Origin: Aegilops tauschii subsp. strangulata
Lineage: Eukaryota; Streptophyta; Magnoliopsida; Poales; Poaceae
NCBI RefSeq assembly: GCF_002575655.3
Contig: NC_053037.3
Location: 321,435,294-321,499,293, forward strand
Direction of reading: 5' to 3'
DNA length: 64,000 nt
Under the pieces are notes generated by a model. The model was not told where the DNA came from, made no database searches, and saw nothing but the letters and a program-made list of their open reading frames with translations. Made by a program: the position numbers and the translations under genes. Below are positions 1-11,157 of this stretch, in pieces (the first letter of the stretch is position 1; every line of letters begins with the position of its first letter).

Positions 1-3000
1 GCTTACCAAGCTCATCTGGTGCAAAATGCCGAGGCAAGGCTCTATGCATTGAATGCATTGAACGCTGCACCACTCGAGGGCATTGAAAACATTCCCGTCG
101 TGCGTGAATTCCTCGACGTGTTTCCTGAAGAACTTCCAGGGATTCCCCCTGCTAGAGCTGTCGAATTCATCATCGACTTGAAACCAGGCACCACTCCTAT
201 AGCCAAGCGACCCTACAAAATGCCGCCGCATGAACTCCTTGAGCTTAAGGAGGAAATCGACAAATCTCTTCGCAAGGGATTCATTCGCCCAAGTTGCTCT
301 CCTTGGGGAGCACCTTCTCTCTTTGTCAAGAAGAAGGATGGGACAAACCGGTTAGTTCAAGACTACCGTCCTATAAACCAAGCTACCATCCAGAATAAAT
401 ACCCCCTTCCTTGGATCAATGATCTGTATGATCAACTGGCGGGTTCGTCAGTGTTCTCTAAGCTCAACTTGAGGTTGGGCTACCATCAGATCCGTGTTCG
501 TGAAGAGGATATCCCAAAGACCGCCTTCGTGACTCGCTATGGTTCATACGAGTACACCGTCATGTCTTTCGGTTTAACCAATGCTCCAGCCACCTTCTCT
601 CGTCTGATGAACTATATATTCATGGATTACCTCGACAAGTTCATCGTGGTTTATCTGGATGATATCCTGGTATTTTCGAAGAACGAAGAAGAACATGCTG
701 AACATCTTTGACTTGTGCTGGAAAAGCTACGAGAGCATCAACTATATGCCAAGTTCTCCAAATGTGAATTCTGGCTACCCGAAGTAACCTATCTTGGGCA
801 TGTCATCTCTAAGGATGGTATTGCCGTCAACCCCGAGCGAGTTCAGGCTATTCTTGATTGGACTCCTCCCAAGAACGTTAAGCAAGTCAGAAGTTTTCTC
901 GGTCTCGCCAGCTATTGCCGTCGATTCGTCGAGAACTTCTCTAAGATCGCCAGGCCTCTGACTAACCTGTTGCATAAGGGTGTCAAGTTCCAATGGACAG
1001 ACAAATGTCAGGAAAGTTTCCAAGCACTCAAAGACAAGTTGACTTCTGCTCCAGTTCTAGCTCCACCTGATACTAAGAAGGACTTTGTCATTTACTGCGA
1101 CGCTTCCCGTCAAGGATTAGGCTGTGTCCTAATGCAAGACCGCAAGGTGATTGCTTATGCCTCTCGGCAATTGCGCCCTCACGAAGAGAACTACCCAGTT
1201 CACGACCTCGAACTTGCTGCTGTCATTCATGCGCCGAAGCAGTGGCGACATTACCTTCTCGGTAATCGTTGCGAGATCTTCACTGACCACCAAAGTCTGA
1301 AATATCTGTTTACTCAGCCAGATCTGAACCTCCGTCAACAGAGATGGATGGAGCTTGTTGCAGACTTTGACTTGGGTATTTCCTATACGCCAGGCAAGGC
1401 TAATGTAATGGCTGATGCCTTGAGCCGCAAGTCTTACTGCAACCACCTCCAGGTTCATAAAGTTTAGCCCTCGCTTGTTGAAGAATTCAGGAAGCTGAAC
1501 CTCCATATTGTTCCTCCGGGTGCACTCGCTCCCCCTCCTAAGGAGTTTGGCAAGGTGAACCTCCACGTTGTTACCCAGGGTTCCCTCAATACCCTAGTTG
1601 CTAAACCAGATCTCGTGGATAGCATCAAAAGGCTACAGAAGTATGACTCTGAAGCCCACAAGATTAAGCGCTACCTCGCAGAAGGAAAGCCCTCATTCTT
1701 CACCATTGCTGAAGATGGCACCCTATACTTCAAGGGCCGCCTAGTGGTGCCATGTGCAGAGAAAAACCTGGATATGACACAGGAAGTTATGAAAGAAGCT
1801 CATGATACACCTCTGTGTATCCATCCTGGTAGTACAAAGATGTACCAAGACATCCGTCAGAGATTCTGGTGGTCTAATATGAAGCAAGCCATTGCTCGTT
1901 ATGTTGCTGAGTGTGATGTTTGCCGTCGTATCAAAGCAGAACATCAAAGGCCTGCTGGAACTCTGCAACCTATCTCTATTCCTGAATGGAAATGGGACCA
2001 TGTTGAGATGGACTTCGTCACTGGATTCCCCAAATCACAGAAAGGTAATGATGCTATTCTTGTCGTCATTGACCGACTTTCCAAAGTTGCACATTTTCTG
2101 GCAGTCAAAGAAACGATCACTGCTAGCCAGTTGGCAACGCTCTATATGTCCAGGATTGTTTCACTCCACGGTATTCCATTGGTTATCAGCTCAGACCGTG
2201 GCAGCTTATTCACTTCAAGATTCTGGGCAAGTTTCCAAGAAGCTATGGGAACTCATTTGTCATTCAGTACTGCGTTTCATCCTCAATCGCAAGGGCAAGT
2301 TGAACGCGTCAACCAAGTTCTCGAAGACATGCTTCGAGCTTGTGTTATTTCCTTCGGCAAGAAATGGGAGGAATCTCTCCCGTATGCTGAGTTCTCTTAT
2401 AATAATAGCTATCAAGCTAGTCTGAAGATGGCCCCCTTTGAAGTGTTATATGGACGAAAGTGCCGAACCCCTCTGAACTGGTCAGAAACTGGGGAACGTC
2501 CACTCTTCGGTCCGGATATTATCCAAGATGCCGAAGAACAAGTCCGCATTATTCGTGAGAATCTCAAGACTGCTCAGTCACGTCAGAAGAGTCAGTATGA
2601 CCGTCATCATAAAGACATGGTCTATCAACCTGGCGAAAAGGCTTATCTTTGAGTCACACCTATGAAGGGTGCTCACCGCTTCGGGATCAAGGTCAAACTA
2701 GCTCCTCGCTATATTGGCCCATTCACTATTCTCGAAAGGCGTGGAAAAGTGGCATACCAACTGGAGCTACCGCCGAACCTTTCTCAGGTTCACGATGTGT
2801 TCCATGTGTCACAGCTCCGCCGTTGCTTCAAGGATCCAATCCGAGCTGTGGATCATGAAGTGCTCGAATTGCAGCAAGACCTCTCCTATAAGGATCATCC
2901 GGTCCGCATTCTCGACCAAGCTGAACGTCGCACGCGTCAGAAGGCGATCAAGTTTCTCAAAGTCCAGTGGTCGCACCATTCTGAAGATGAGGCCACTTGG

Positions 3001-3057
3001 GAACGAGAGGATCGTCTGCGCGAAGAATACCCCGCACTGTTTCCTTCTACCTCCTAA
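1..3057 (+). pseudogene. pol: Chromovirus pol: RT, RNase H, integrase, chromodomain, with three stop codons
   Basis: One reading frame runs from base 1 to the TAA at 3055-3057, broken by stops at 709 (TGA), 1465 (TAG) and 2650 (TGA). Each is one C-to-T step from the expected CGA, CAG and CGA. RT: the YLDD box is at 652-663, but the other catalytic aspartate (motif A, 466-468) is AAC, so Asn replaces Asp. RNase H begins near 1081, with its first Asp at 1099. Integrase has a zinc-binding region (about 1800-1945) and all three catalytic acids: Asp 2011, Asp 2194, Glu 2302. A chromodomain-like tail (about 2840-3054) with conserved aromatic and acidic positions would steer integration to heterochromatin. 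The gene is dead both by stops and by the active-site change. It continues off the left edge. Confidence 0.92.
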
Positions 3058-3080
3058 ATCTCGGGACGAGATTTCTTGTA

Positions 3081-3092
3081 GTGGAGGAGATT
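3081..3092 (+). other. Polypurine tract of the chromovirus
   Basis: A purine-rich run (GTGGAGGAGATT) lies directly against the TGTAACACC start of the LTR. This is the expected place for the plus-strand primer of reverse transcription. Confidence 0.75.
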
Positions 3093-6000
3093 TGTAACAC
3101 CCCGAGAATCATGCTACAGTAACTCTCTGAGATTAAGCTAATCATGTTGCTAAACAGGGCTTGATCACAATTGCATCCAATTTGTTTTCAAACTCCTAGT
3201 TCAAACTTCAATTAAAGTCAAAGTGGAAAATAAAAGTTTTCAAAAATTTAAACAAAAATGTTCGGGCACTGCCAGAAATTGCACTGATAATTATGGTGGA
3301 GAAAACACATTTTTATAAAATGCCTAAATACTTTTAAATGAAATAAAACAGAAAAGATAATAAACAAATAAAAAGAAAACAGAAAACAGAACAGACAAAG
3401 AAAAAGAAAAAAAGGATAGAAGGCCCTTTCCCCCCCGCTGGACCCCTGGCCCGACTGGGCCGACCCCCGGCCCAGCCCACCTCTCTCGCTCGCCCCCCTC
3501 CCCTGTTCCCCCGACCGGGGTCGGAACAGGGGCCGTCCCCGCCGCACCCCCTCGCCGGCGATGGGGACGATAAGGACGCCAGCCCCCCCGCCTCCTCGGG
3601 CCTCTCTCCCACTCACCCCCCCGCTCTCCCTCTCGGCCGCTGCGCCTCCCCCGTCAGATCCACCTCCCTCTCCCCTTCGATCCCCACTGCCCGACGCGCT
3701 CGCCGCCGTTCCCGTCGGTCACACGGCCACTGTGCCCCAATCGCCACCTCGCCGTGTCATACGCCGTCGCCGCCCTCGACTACACCACCTCCGCCTCTCC
3801 GTTGAAGCTCGGAGCCGCTGCAACGGCCTCCCCGAGCTCGTCTTCAACTTCGGACGCCGGCGACCCCCTTCTTCCCCGGCGCCGACCTGCTGCTCCTAAG
3901 CTCTCACCGGCCTCCGTGTGCCGCGCGGTGAGCCTCTTCCCCCCTCCTCCCCTGTCCATTCTCTCTCGCGCGCCCCCTAGCTTCTTCCCCGCGCGCGCCC
4001 GAACGCCGCGCCGCGGAGCTCGCCGCCAGCGGGTCTCCGGTGACCTTATGGTCACGGGCTCAAGCCCGTTGCACTCCCCACCTCGCGTAGATGCCCCCCA
4101 GCCCCTCCGCTTGCTCGATAGCCCGCCGTAGCCTCGTTTCCGTCAGGCACCCGTGCGCGCCGCCGCCTCCGCCACTCGCCGGCGCCGATTCCGGCCAAGT
4201 CCGGTGAAGCCCCGGCCACCCCTGGATGCGGCGCTGCGAGCCCTTTCGAATGGGCCTAGCCCCGCTCCTCCCCGAGCCCCGTAGCGCGATTCCGGCCAAC
4301 TCCGGCGAGGGGCCGCCGCTGTTTTGGTCGCCGGAGTTGCTCCGGCGCCGGCCGCCGACGTGGCCGGCCTGGGGCCACCCCAGGGCCACTGCCAGTGGGC
4401 CCGTGGGTCCCAGTTGACTGGGTTGACCCAGCCAACTGCTGACTGGGCAGGCCCAGCCACTGACATGCGGGCCCCGCCGCAAAATTAAAAAAAAAAGAAA
4501 AGAAAAGGAAAATGTTTTATAAATAAAAATAATTAGATTAACTCATCACTCACTGACATATGGGGCCCACCCCCTCTAATTAGACTGTTAGTTTAGTTTA
4601 AGTTAATATTAGACTAACAGAGGCTGACATGTGGGACCCACTGGACCCACCTGTCCGGTTTGACTGGTCAGCCGACCTGTTGACCTGCTGACGTCATCAT
4701 TGCATCATGCTGACGTCATAATTCATTTTTGCTTAATTTAAATAATTCCAGAAATTCAAATAATCTTTGAAAATTCATATCTTTTCAACCGTAACTCGGA
4801 TGAAAATGTTTTCTATATGAAAGTTGCTCAGAACGACGAGACGAATCCAAATACGCAGTCCGTTCGTCCACCACACCTCCCTAACCTATCGAACTAGCAA
4901 CTTTCCCCCTCCGGTCCGTCTGTCCGAAAACGCGAAACATCGGGAATACCTCCCGGATGTTCCCCCCCTTCGCCGGTACCACCAACTGTCGCGTTAGGGC
5001 ACACCTAGCACCGCTCATTGTCATGTCACGCATCGTCATGCTTATGTTTGCATTGTATTTACTGTTTCTTCCCCCTCTTCTCTCCGGTAGACTACGAGAC
5101 CGACACTGCTGCTGCCCAGTTCGACTACGGAGTTGACGACCCCTCCTACTTGCTAGAGCAACCAGGCAAGCCCCCCCCCCTTTGATCACCAGATATCGCC
5201 TATTCTTCTCTATACTGCTTGCATTAGAGTAGTGTAGCATGTTACTGCTTTTCGATATCCTATCCTGATGCATAGCCTATCCTTGCTACTACTGTTGATA
5301 CCTTTACCTGCAATCCTACATGCTTAGTATAGGATGCTAGATTTCCATCAGTGGCCCTACATTCTTGTCCGTCTGCTGTGCTATACTATCGGGCCGTGAT
5401 CACCTGGGCGGTGATCACGGGAATATACATATATACTACATACATGACACATGTGATGACTAAAGTCGGGTCGGCTCGTAGGAGTACCCGCGAGTGGATC
5501 TTTGTGGCGGAGCGACAGGGCAGGTTGAGACCGCCTAGGTGAGAGGTGGGCCTGGCCCTGGTCGGCGTTCGCGGATACTTAACACGCTTAACGAGATCTT
5601 GGTATTTGATCTGAGTCTGGCCATTTGGTCTATACGCACTAACCATCTACGCGGGAGTAGTTATGGGTATCCCGGCGTCGTGGTATCAGCCGAAGCCTTC
5701 TTGACGTCAGCGACTGAGTGGCGCGCGCCGGATTGGACTGGAACGCCACTAGGCTAGGTCTGCTTCCGGCCGCGTACGCAACGTGCAGGTGTGCATAGGG
5801 CGATGGGCCCAGACCCCTGCGCGCATAGGGTTAGACCGGCGTGCTGACCTCTCTGTTGTGCTTAGGTGGGGCTGCGACGCGTTGATCTTACGAGGCCGGG
5901 CATGACCCAGAAAAGTGTGTCCGGCCAAATGGGATCGAGCGTGTTGGGTTATGTGGTGCACCCCTGCAGGGAAGTTTATCTATTCGAATAGCCGTGTCCC

Positions 6001-6813
6001 TCGGTAAAAGGACGACCCGAAGTTGTACCTTGACCTTATGACAACTAGAACTGGATACTGAATAAAATACACCCTTCCAAGTGCCAGATACAACCCGGTG
6101 ATCGCTCTCTAACAGGGCGACGAGGAGGGGATCGCCGGGTAGGATTATGCTATGCGATACTACTTGGAGGACTTCAATCTACTCTCTTCTACATGCTGCA
6201 AGATGGAGATGGCCAGAAGCGTAGTCTTCGACAGGACTAGCTATCCCCCTTTTATTCTGGCATTCTGCAGTTCAGTCCACTGATATGCCCCTTTACACAT
6301 ATACCCATGCATATGTAGTGTAGCTCCTTGCTTGCGAGTACTTTGGATGAGTACTCACGGTTGCTTCTCTCCCTCTTTCCCCCCTTTTCTTTCTATCTGG
6401 TTGTCGCAACCAGATGTTGGAGCCCAGGAGCCAGACGCCACCGTCGACGACGACACCTACGTCACTGGAGGTGCCTACTACTACGTGCAGGCCACTGACG
6501 ACGACCAGGAGTAGTTAGGAGGATCCCAGGCAGGAGGCCTGCGCCTCGTTCGATCTGTATCCCAGTTTGTGCTAGCCTTCTTAAGGCAAACTTGTTTAAC
6601 TTATGTCTGTACTCAGATATTGTTGCTTCCGCTGACTCGTCTGTGATCGAGCAATTGTATTCGAGCCCTCGAGGCCCCTGGCTTGTATTATGATGCTTGT
6701 ATGACTTATTTATGTTTTAGAGTTGTGTTGTGATATCTTCCCGTGAGTCCCTGATCTTGGTCGTACACATTTGCATGCATGATTAGTGTATGGTCAAATC
6801 ATGGGGCGTCACA
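3093..6813 (+). repeat. 3' LTR (3721 bp) of the chromovirus
   Basis: Starts TGTAACACCCC, ends GGGCGTCACA, so it has the TG...CA form. Inside are an A+T-rich start, a very GC-rich block (about 3416-4480) with accidental open frames on both strands, a run of short direct motifs (TGACATGTGGGACCCAC type, about 4555-4660), and a perfect hairpin near the 3' end (6336-6356). No gene is supported in it. The predicted ORFs in the GC block overlap in several frames with no recognisable domain. Confidence 0.88.
6336..6356 (+). other. Perfect 7-bp inverted repeat (hairpin) in the LTR, shared with two solo LTRs
   Basis: GAGTACT (6336-6342) and AGTACTC (6350-6356) form a perfect stem with a 7-nt loop, flanked by TTGC and AC. 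The same element occurs at 42932-42950 and, with a compensated base-pair change, at 47857-47871. Confidence 0.8.
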
Positions 6814-6843
6814 CTCCTCCCCCTCCCTCTCACGTCGACCACC

Positions 6844-7569
6844 ATGGCATCGCGCCTCCCAAGCCCTCGGCACCCCTCGCTGCACCGCGCAGAGGGTCAC
6901 GCATCGCTGTTCCGTTCCTTGCCGCCACTAGTCGTGGAGGACGCGTCGGTGTTCCGCTCCTCGCCATGACGCGTCGAGGTGGACGCTTCGGCGTTCCCAG
7001 TCTCGCCAGCACGTGCGTACGAGGACGCGTCGGCTCCCCATTATGAGGAGAATGTCGCGCCGCTCGCCGAGCCCCCCAGCCTTGAAGAGCTTTGGAAAGA
7101 AATGGAGGTTGCCTTGTGGGAGGCTTTGCCTCTGACAGAGCGCGCCAAAATAGAGGCGGAGAACATGGCCGAGGAAGAGAAGCGCGCTGCGAGGCATGCT
7201 GCCTGGCAGGCCTATGTCGCATCCGAGAGAGTCTGGCAATTGGCTCTTTGGTAGAAGGCTCGTGCGAGGGCCGTGAGGGTGGCGGAGGACGCCCGTGCCA
7301 AAGCCCTGAGTGCAGTCGGGCCCAAGCGCCTCATCTACGCTCGGCGGCACGTGGACCGGGTGCATGCTTCCAGCAAGGAGGAGGACCTGTTGGCACCGGA
7401 TCACCACACCGATGAGATTGCGCTCGCCCACCGGCAAGCCGCCAATCAGCACCTCACGAGTTGTGAGGCTGAGGAAGAGGCATTGTGTCGGCGTGCTGGG
7501 AAACGGCCGCGCACCAGGGCACTCATGGCGCGTCGCAAGCGCTCCTGCGAGCGCCGTGGCTTTTATTAG
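6844..7569 (+). pseudogene. Unknown alanine/glutamate-rich protein, two in-frame stops
   Basis: An ATG in a strong plant context (ACCATGG at 6844) opens a frame that runs to TAG at 7567-7569, about 241 codons, interrupted by TGA at 6967 and TAG at 7252. Both are one C-to-T change from CGA and CAG. The N-part has three imperfect copies of an 'EDAS-F' motif. The middle and C-part are rich in Ala, Glu and Arg, look helical, and include a PSLEELWKEME segment. The end is basic (KRPRTRAL, RRKRSCERR), as in a nuclear or nucleic-acid-binding protein, but no family was recognised. It begins only 30 bp after the chromovirus LTR, so its promoter was displaced or replaced by that insertion. It could be a captured gene fragment. 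Confidence 0.45.
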
Positions 7570-8138
7570 GAATAATTTAGTTTTGTAACGCGATCTCATT
7601 AGTTTTGGGATGCAAATGATAAATCCCGAACGTTCGGGAATTATTAGCGTCCTTAATTAAGTATGTAAAAGGAAAAGTTTGGAAACCTTGTGTATCTGTA
7701 CGCATTTTGCAAGTACGTGCATATAGCAGAATCCTAACTATATATCGCACTACACGTCTCTCTCTATATATGCTTGCAGACTATGCTACTACTATTACTT
7801 ATGTACGTGCAAATGCATGTTTTAACATTACGATGCGGTTTTTGCAAAAGTAGAAAAACAACACTAGTGAAGCTTGTGAAACGATTCAATGCAAAAGAAA
7901 TGCTCGTTTGATTGTTTACTTTTAGCTTCTTCTCTGTGGTTATTTATCTATCGTACTTTGTACGGAGTATCTCACTGGTCGGGAAGGCATGCAAATTCCC
8001 AAACCGCTTCGTACACCCTGTATCGAATTTTTTGCCTAACAAGTTGTGTCGTGCAATTGGAATTCCAACTTGAGTACTACTACTAGGAGTACCAGGGGCC
8101 AGTTCTTTTAGGCTTCTAGATTAATAAACCCATAACTA
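7570..8138. other. A+T-rich spacer, no gene seen
   Basis: No coding signal, terminal repeats or RNA gene recognised. The stretch is A+T-rich 3' flank of the preceding ORF, with scattered TACGTGCA motifs. Confidence 0.5.
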
Positions 8139-8333
8139 CTACCTCCGTCCTGGTTTGTTGGTCCCCATTGTAATCTGTGTCAAAAAATTTCCATAAATTT
8201 AACTAATGAAATGTTTATGCATGTCACCAAAAATTATATAACTTTTGGTGACATGCACTAACATATCAGTTAAATCTTTGGTCAAAATTTAGCACAAATT
8301 ACAATGGTGACTAATAAACCAGGATGGACGTAT
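8139..8333. mobile_element. Stowaway-like MITE (Tc1/mariner type)
   Basis: Terminal inverted repeats start CTACCTCCGTCCTGG and end CCAGGATGGACGTAT. The element is almost one long inverted repeat folding back around 8230, and is flanked by the TA target dinucleotide (8137-8138 and 8334-8335). At 195 bp it is typical in size and non-coding. Confidence 0.88.
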
Positions 8334-8450
8334 TAGTTTAGTAGCCCAAATGAATGAGTAACGCGCCTTATGTTACTCTCCACTGTGACTAGTCTTATGG
8401 GAAAAGCTGGGGAAGAGACCGCTTATTTTTTAAGCTGCCAAAAGAAGGCC

Positions 8451-8514
8451 CTAGGAGTAGTAGCTAGGGATACTGGGAGTAGTAGCTAGGGATACTAGGA
8501 GTAGTAGCTAGGGA
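8451..8514. repeat. 22-bp tandem repeat, about three copies
   Basis: Units start at 8451, 8473 and 8495 with the core GAGTAGTAGCTAGGGATACT. A small minisatellite in non-coding DNA. Confidence 0.9.
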
Positions 8515-8715
8515 TTGAGTGTGCGAGATGAACCAGACAAAGTAAATGCAGACAGATGAAATGCAAAAAAGACAGAGGGATGTGATGGTTGCTTATCCGT
8601 TTATTTTACCAGGCCACTTATTGCTGGGAGTGGTGTGGTTTTGTGATATGACGGCTTTACTGCCGCGCCACGAGCGGGGTGAGACTCCCGTGCAGCACCA
8701 CCCTCTACACTAGTA

Positions 8716-8905
8716 CTACCTCGGTCGTGGTTTATTAGTCCCCCATTGAATATGATTGAAGATTTAACTGACAAAATGTTAGTGCATGTCAACAAAAACT
8801 ATATCGTTGGATTCGTATTTGAACATAGTTTTCAATGATATAATTTTTGGTGACATGCATGAGCATTTATCATACTATATATAATGTTAGTTAAATTTAT
8901 GGTCA
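8716..8905. mobile_element. Partial Stowaway-like MITE, 3' end missing
   Basis: Begins CTACCTCGGTCGTGG after a TA dinucleotide (8714-8715). Its interior (TTAACTGACAAAATG, GTGCATGTCA) matches the 8139-8333 MITE, so it is the same family. No matching right terminal repeat was found. The sequence degenerates into a duplicated CATACTATATATA stretch, so the right boundary is approximate. Confidence 0.65.
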
Positions 8906-9506
8906 TACTATATATAGTAAGGTGTCTGTGCATTGCATGGAATAGTGAAATGCATTGATCAGGGAGTTGTTTATTTTGACAAAGTATGTGGAGGTCATCT
9001 CATGTGTAACGAGTATCGATAGGTTTCTTCAGATATTATTTCTTCTCTAGAGCTCACAAACATCCGGGTGAAATAGATAAAAAGTATATTTTGCAAACAA
9101 AAGCGTTCAATTGTTCAACCTGCATCCAAAACTTGTGAAGAAATAACACTATTGTGCTTTGCAAGAAATGATCTTTAAGAATTAGTTTTTGAGTATCGAT
9201 TTTGTTTATTTTTTCTAGACCACCCTGAATGTACTCCCTCCGTCTAGGTGAATAAGTCATCTTAAGTTGTGCACCGTGACCAAGAATGAGGGGAAAACGA
9301 GAGAACTTAATGTTTATTTGCTAATTAATAGCATTGCATGCAATAAACTAACCACTGCATGTCGTGTTTGGTAGTATTGAGTCATTGAAAACATGCGCGC
9401 CCCGCATCTCTTATTGGTTGATATGTCAAGAAACATGAAACAAGGTGGGAGTTAATGCACCGCGCCTAAGTGTTTTGGCATTATTTTGTTTTCGTAAGGT
9501 GACTTA

Positions 9507-10084
9507 GTAGAGCGAGTACAATAAGGTACAGTCACCAGGTTGTAAGAAGTAAAGTAATATTTCTAATGCTTAGTTGGAGGAGAGAGGATAGGAGAGAGAA
9601 TGTAAGTGGGATCTCATGAAAGAGCCAACTACAGCACGTGCTCCTAGGCACTATGTGAGAGTGGAAAGTGGGCCATGTATTAATAAAGTGGCACATACTT
9701 CTATATCTATACCCACTATTAAAGGGAGGTGATATTCTTGGTTTCATCCCGCTTCGTTTGGTCCCGCTATTTGGTTTTGTTACTTGCCACCCGTTTTGGC
9801 CCAACGGAGGAAGCCCGTCTGTCGGCGCATTGTGCCCCAGGTCCGGAGAAAAATAAAATTACCGATGGGAGGGTTTGATCTCATAATCTGCTAACCGGCC
9901 ACGCACAGTTTGTCCAACTGACCCAGCTAGAGATATGAGTGGATTTTTTTCTCCCGTTGCAACGCACGGGCCTTTTTGCTAGTATAGCTAATTGTTATAC
10001 ATGTTGGCTATAAGTTGGCTATAGATGACATGGCACTTTCTTATAGTCAACAGTTGGCTATACTATTAAGTACTAACCATGCTC
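9507..10084. mobile_element. Tourist/Harbinger-like MITE inside the Stowaway, itself interrupted by a Helitron
   Basis: Ends are GTAGAGCGAGTACAATAAGG on the left and ...CATGCTC on the right (inverted GAGCATG). A TTA trinucleotide sits on each side (9504-9506, 10085-10087), matching PIF/Harbinger target duplications. Removing it restores the Stowaway end. The inner 9706-9982 is a separate insertion, leaving about 301 bp. Assignment to Harbinger rests on the 3-bp duplication; the inverted repeats are short and imperfect. Confidence 0.7.
9706..9982 (+). mobile_element. Small non-autonomous Helitron
   Basis: Starts with TC (TCTATACCC), ends with CTAG, and sits exactly between an A (9705) and a T (9983), the Helitron target. 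A hairpin with stem CCCGT...ACGGG lies 11 bp before the CTAG end. These are the hallmarks of Helitrons. At 277 bp it encodes nothing and must have used a Rep/helicase supplied in trans. Confidence 0.88.
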
Positions 10085-10108
10085 TTATACACCTAGATGG
10101 AGGGATTA

Positions 10109-10389
10109 AATTAGGATGACTTGGAAGGGGGCAGAGGAGATGTAAGAAATGGTTCATCATAAGTCTTTCACCATTACTGTAGTAAAAATTCTCAATTAAT
10201 CTCATAAATGGCAAGCGAGAACTCTAATGGAGCAAAAGCATACATGGAAGATTCTTGAGTAAACCATAAATGGATACACTTTTATTCAAGCGCGATAATC
10301 TAATAGAGCAAGATCATGCATGGAAGGTTCTATACTATATAAATAAGAGGTCTCCACATGCTTAGATAACGGATTACATTGAGCGAAGA
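10109..10389. other. Spacer, no gene seen
   Basis: A+T-rich DNA containing a diverged direct repeat (TAATGGAGCAAAAGCATACATGGAAG near 10218 and AATAGAGCAAGATCATGCATGGAAG near 10301, about 83 bp apart). It is probably the 3' flank of the SINA-like pseudogene. Confidence 0.4.
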
Positions 10390-11150
10390 CTAATGATGAA
10401 CATTTGACTTGGTAATGCATATGACCAGGTGAACCTCCTTGGAGGCACCGTGCACCATCTTGGGGTGAAAATCATACCAGGCGTCTTCCGTGTCCACATT
10501 GCCGGGAATGGAGCAGCTCGACACAGGCACAGTCAGCGTGATGGAGGCGGCGTGGGCGCCCTCGTACCTTAGAGGGGTAGTAACAGTGAGCATGCCCCGT
10601 ACACCGGCCTCATGTCAGTGTCAACAGCGTTGCCCCTGATGCACACTACAGAGATGGGGCGGCGACCTGCGCGGGCCTTGCCAGTGCCCACAGCCAAGAG
10701 GAAGAAGTTGTCATCCTCCTCCGCGACTAGTAGGCGGCGGTGATCCTCCAGCGACTCCGGCACGGTGAACGGGTAGCACATCTCGTACTTGATGTTCACC
10801 GCCATGGGCCAGTAGTGAGTGACGGACGGTGCCATGAGGTGATGCACGAGGCTCGCTGGTGAGCCCTCAAACGTCGGCGTGCACTCATAGTAGTAGCAGG
10901 GCGTGTGCGCGCATCTGGAACTATGCTCCGCCAGCGAGTGCTAGTCGATGTACCTCTCGCAGCCAAAACTCTTGTAGACGCAGGGCACCTTGCAGGCATC
11001 GACCAGGCCGTCCATGAAACGGGAGTGGTTGTAGGGGATGTTGTGCCCGCCGAATGGACCGCAGGAGGGAGTGGCCGTAGGGGATGTTGCGCCTGCCGAA
11101 TGGAGCGCAGGAGTAGCATACGAAGCAGTAGATGGTGTCCTTACTAGTAC
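10390..11150 (-). pseudogene. SINA/SIAH-like E3 ubiquitin ligase, broken, RING exon absent
   Basis: Read right to left, the frames show the SINA zinc-finger region: a VPCVYKSFGCERYID motif, Cys/His spacing CAHTPCYYYEC, and VHHLMAPSVTHYWP with its paired histidines. A substrate-binding (TRAF-like) half follows, containing LLVAEEDDNFFLLAVGTG. Intact plant SINA proteins place a RING finger before this; none is visible, so the 5' exon is lost or elsewhere. Lesions: a 46-bp tandem duplication (11021-11112) that shifts the frame, a TAG (10954-10956) where Tyr would be expected, and a one-base shift near 10600 before the last ~67 codons, which end at 10390. A Helitron (11158-11656) abuts the upstream end. 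The family is clear; the exact subtype is not. Confidence 0.72.
11021..11112. repeat. 46-bp tandem duplication inside the SINA-like pseudogene
   Basis: GGGAGTGG at 11021 recurs at 11067, GTAGGGGATGTTG at 11031 recurs at 11077, and CGAATGGA at 11051 recurs at 11097. All are 46 bp apart with a few mismatches. 46 is not a multiple of three, so the duplication breaks the frame. Confidence 0.9.
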
Positions 11151-11157
11151 TCCCTAG

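Larger units (their letters stand above)
1..6813 (+). mobile_element. Ty3/gypsy chromovirus (Tekay/Del-like), 3' part with LTR
   Basis: The window opens inside the pol gene of a plus-strand LTR retrotransposon. Reverse transcriptase, RNase H, integrase and a C-terminal chromodomain follow in that order, which is the Ty3/gypsy chromovirus layout. Then come a purine-rich tract and a long LTR that starts TGTAACACCCC and ends GGGCGTCACA. The 5' LTR, gag and protease lie outside the window. The five bases after the LTR (CTCCT, 6814-6818) should be one copy of the target duplication, but the partner cannot be seen. A long LTR (3.7 kb) with a chromodomain suggests the Tekay/Del clade. The family name is not claimed. 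Confidence 0.9.
9234..10106. mobile_element. Stowaway-like MITE interrupted by a second MITE
   Basis: The left end CTCCCTCCGTCTAGGTG is at 9234, after TA (9232-9233). The right end is the inverted complement CACCTAGATGGAGGGAT, ending at 10106 before TA (10107-10108). The two halves are separated by 9507-10084. Without the insert the element is about 290 bp, with a subterminal AAGTCA/TGACTT pair as usual for this family. Confidence 0.87.

Noticed and set aside
3248..4482. Several overlapping GC-rich ORFs in the chromovirus LTR
   Set aside because: Pro/Arg/Ala-rich in all frames on both strands, no domain; typical of a GC-rich LTR block.
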